Positions 14,567 to 16,356 of a stretch of 16,356 nt of DNA are shown in pieces (position 1 is the stretch's first letter; each line of letters opens with the position of its first letter). The position numbers were made by a program, and so were the translations under genes. Where the stretch lies: NCBI GenBank assembly GCA_964642165.1, contig CAZXOC010000167.1:1-16356 (forward strand). The letters are read 5' to 3'. A model generated the notes under the pieces. It worked only from the letters and a program-made list of their open reading frames with translations. It was not told the origin of the DNA and searched no databases. Origin of the DNA: CAYRVX01 sp964642165. GTDB lineage: Bacteria > Planctomycetota > Phycisphaerae > SM23-33.

Positions 14567-16356
14567 ATGAAAGCCGCGTGGTCTGTTGCGGGCATCTCCG
14601 TGCTGGCGCTCTGCTGGGTGCCGGCGTGGGGCAAGCCCGCGCCCGTGAAGGTCAAGGTGCGCGTGGACAGCGAGGCGCCCGGCTACGAGGGCTACCGGGC
14701 GCTCGACGGGGACCCGCGGACCATGTGGCACACGGAGTTCGGCGGGCCCGAGCCGCCGCATCCCCACGAGATCATCGTGGACCTCGGCAAGAGCCACGAG
14801 CTGTCGGGCATCGGCTGCCTGCCGCGACAGGGCGGGGGCAACGGCACCATCGGGGATTACGAGTGCTACGTCAGCGACAGCGCGAAGGACTTCGGCAAGC
14901 CGCGGGCCAAGGGCACGTTCCCGCGGGGCGGCGCCGAGGGCGTGATCCGCTTCCCGGCGAAGGTCCGAGGCCGCTACGTCCGGCTGCGGGCCCTGTCGGA
15001 GGTGGCTGGTCGGCCCTGGACGTCCATCGCGGAGCTTCGGATCCTCTCGGGCAACGTCGCGTTCCGCGCCGCGCGGGCGCCGACGCGGGCCATTCGCCGG
15101 CCCGCCCAGCGACCCGCCCAGCGCCCGCACACCGAAGTGGACATGCAGTACGAGGCCCTGCGGCACGACCTGCGGAACCGCGCCCGCATCGCCCGCCTCG
15201 CCGCCCAGACCTTCCGGCCAGATGCGCTGATCCTCGAATCGGATCGCGATCCGGCCGACGTGGTCCTCCGCCGGACGGGCGCCTTGCTGGCGGACCTGAA
15301 GCGAATGCCCGACGCGCCGGACCTCTCTCCGCTGGAGGCGGAGCTGAAGCGGCTCCGGGCGGCGGCGGCCGAGATCGACGTCGAGAAGGCCGACGCGCGG
15401 CACGAGCTCTTCGAGAAGGCCTGCAAGCTCCGCCGGAAGGTCGCCTTCTCGAATCCCGTGCTGGACTTCGACCGGGTCCTCTTCATCAAGCGCCACCGCT
15501 CCACCTTCAATCACATGTGCGACCAGTACTACGGCATCAACGCCGTCCCAGGCGGCGGACTGTACGTGCTGCGTGATCCCTTCGGGCCGAAGCCGGTCCT
15601 CCACGACGTGCTGGCTGATTCGGTCGTCGAGCGAGGCCGGACGAAGGGCGAGAAGCTGACCGACGGCTCGTTCCTCACGCCGGACGTGTCCTACGACGGC
15701 GAGACGATCGTCTTCGCCTACGTCGAATGCACCGGCGACCGCAGGCACACGTGGCACACGGAGACCGACAAGCGCGGCTACTGGGAGCGGGGCCGGTGCT
15801 ACCACCTCTTCAAGGTCCGCTCCGACGGCACGGGCCTGGAGCAGCTCACCGACGGGACGTGGAACGACTTCGCCCCGTGCTGGCTGCCCAACGGGCGGGC
15901 GGCGTTCATCTCGGAGCGGCGGGGCGGCTACCTGCGGTGCGGGCGGGTCTGCCCGACGTACACGCTGTACGACCTGGCCGCCGACGGCGGCGACATCCGC
16001 TGCCTCAGCTTCCACGAGACGAACGAGTGGCACCCCAGCGTGACGCATGACGGGCTCATCATCTACACGCGATGGGACTACGTGGACCGCCACGGCTGCA
16101 CGGCGCACCTGCCGTGGGTCACCACGCCGGACGGGCGCGACTCGCGGGCCGTCCACGGCAACTTCGCCCCGCGCCGCTCCCGCCCGGACATGGAAATGAA
16201 CATCCGGGCGGTCCCGGGCTCGGCGAAGTTCGTCGCGACGGCCTCGCCGCATCACGGGCAGGCCTTTGGCTCGCTCGTGCTGATCGATCCCCGCATCGAG
16301 GACGACGACGCCATGGCCCCCGTCAAGCGGGTCACGCCCGAGGTGGGCTTCCCCGA
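14567..16356 (+). CDS. Exported discoidin plus HzsA-related beta-propeller protein (3' end outside window)
   Basis: The frame is open for at least 596 codons to the window edge. It begins with the signal peptide MKAAWSVAGISVLALCWVPA (cleavage near WGK, residue 23). A discoidin (F5/8 type C) module spans about 28-162 (RVDSEAPGY, LDGDPRTMWHT, IIVDLG, RGRYVRL, IAELRIL). A proline/arginine-rich linker and a helical segment (190-292) follow. From about 295 the sequence SNPVLDFDRVLFIKRH, then VPGGGLYVL, then SYDGETIVFAYVE resembles the HzsA-related (hydrazine synthase alpha-like) propeller proteins widespread in planctomycetes. These are not hydrazine synthases: no CxxCH haem motif occurs in the visible part. 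GGAGA lies 8 nt before the ATG. The gene is divergent from the truncated isomerase copy. Function unknown; surface binding of a glycan is a reasonable guess for the discoidin part. Confidence 0.78.
   Translation, partial: MKAAWSVAGISVLALCWVPAWGKPAPVKVKVRVDSEAPGYEGYRALDGDPRTMWHTEFGGPEPPHPHEIIVDLGKSHELSGIGCLPRQGGGNGTIGDYECYVSDSAKDFGKPRAKGTFPRGGAEGVIRFPAKVRGRYVRLRALSEVAGRPWTSIAELRILSGNVAFRAARAPTRAIRRPAQRPAQRPHTEVDMQYEALRHDLRNRARIARLAAQTFRPDALILESDRDPADVVLRRTGALLADLKRMPDAPDLSPLEAELKRLRAAAAEIDVEKADARHELFEKACKLRRKVAFSNPVLDFDRVLFIKRHRSTFNHMCDQYYGINAVPGGGLYVLRDPFGPKPVLHDVLADSVVERGRTKGEKLTDGSFLTPDVSYDGETIVFAYVECTGDRRHTWHTETDKRGYWERGRCYHLFKVRSDGTGLEQLTDGTWNDFAPCWLPNGRAAFISERRGGYLRCGRVCPTYTLYDLAADGGDIRCLSFHETNEWHPSVTHDGLIIYTRWDYVDRHGCTAHLPWVTTPDGRDSRAVHGNFAPRRSRPDMEMNIRAVPGSAKFVATASPHHGQAFGSLVLIDPRIEDDDAMAPVKRVTPEVGFP

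Noticed and set aside
14393..16255. A 620-codon open frame on the minus strand over the last gene
   Set aside because: It is antisense to the HzsA-related gene, which has a signal peptide, discoidin motifs and a good ribosome binding site. The antisense translation shows only low-complexity composition.

Overview
The window is a high-GC bacterial segment (about 70 % G+C by eye over most of its length). Its content points to a planctomycete or another member of the PVC group, probably environmental. The clues are an exported HzsA-related protein, a very large PhoD-like phosphatase with an accessory discoidin domain, a cytoplasmic-type sulfatase, a CehA/McbA-type PHP hydrolase, an HtrA protease carrying a PA14 domain, and a RAYT of the TYGTWL..GDPRGW type. 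No rRNA, tRNA or CRISPR array is visible, and species cannot be assigned from this sequence alone.

Layout, left to right. (1) 61-1029 (-) is a nitrilase-superfamily amidohydrolase. (2) 1103-1927 is a REP-associated tyrosine transposase (1270-1815, +) bracketed by two pairs of GC-rich palindromes, each pair made of one REP and one inverted REP, i.e. two REPINs. (3) 8280 to 1937 (-) is a likely operon of three exported proteins: a PhoD-like phosphatase with a discoidin module, a lipoprotein HtrA/PDZ/PA14 protease and a CehA/McbA-type metallohydrolase. (4) 8486-10907 (+) holds a sulfatase and a DUF429 protein, divergent from that operon. (5) 11758 to 10937 (-) is a TIM-barrel sugar-phosphate isomerase/epimerase-like protein.

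(6) About 11950-14163 is a clearly lower-GC island. It carries an AbiEii-type nucleotidyltransferase (12083-12967, +) and an AbiEi-type winged-helix antitoxin/regulator (13819 to 12944, -). The two are convergent and overlap at their 3' ends by 24 bp. Upstream of abiEi, about 340 bp contain two perfect palindromes of 38 and 34 bp that share a GTATATATAC centre. The island is bordered on the left by a truncated 3' gene end (11820-11950). On the right it is bordered by a nearly identical 214-bp copy of the 5' end of the isomerase gene (14164-14377). Both edges therefore cut into minus-strand genes, which suggests acquisition with local rearrangement. (7) 14567 to the window end (+) is an exported discoidin plus HzsA-related beta-propeller protein, cut off by the window edge.

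The housekeeping genes fit degradation of sulfated or phosphorylated polymers at the cell surface, with partners in the cytoplasm. The two discoidin modules, in the phosphatase and in the HzsA-related protein, are recognisably related. The parts most worth following up are the REPIN/RAYT cluster and the unusual convergent AbiE island with its twin palindromes and the duplicated isomerase 5' end. Many long open frames on the opposite strands are by-products of high GC and were not annotated.
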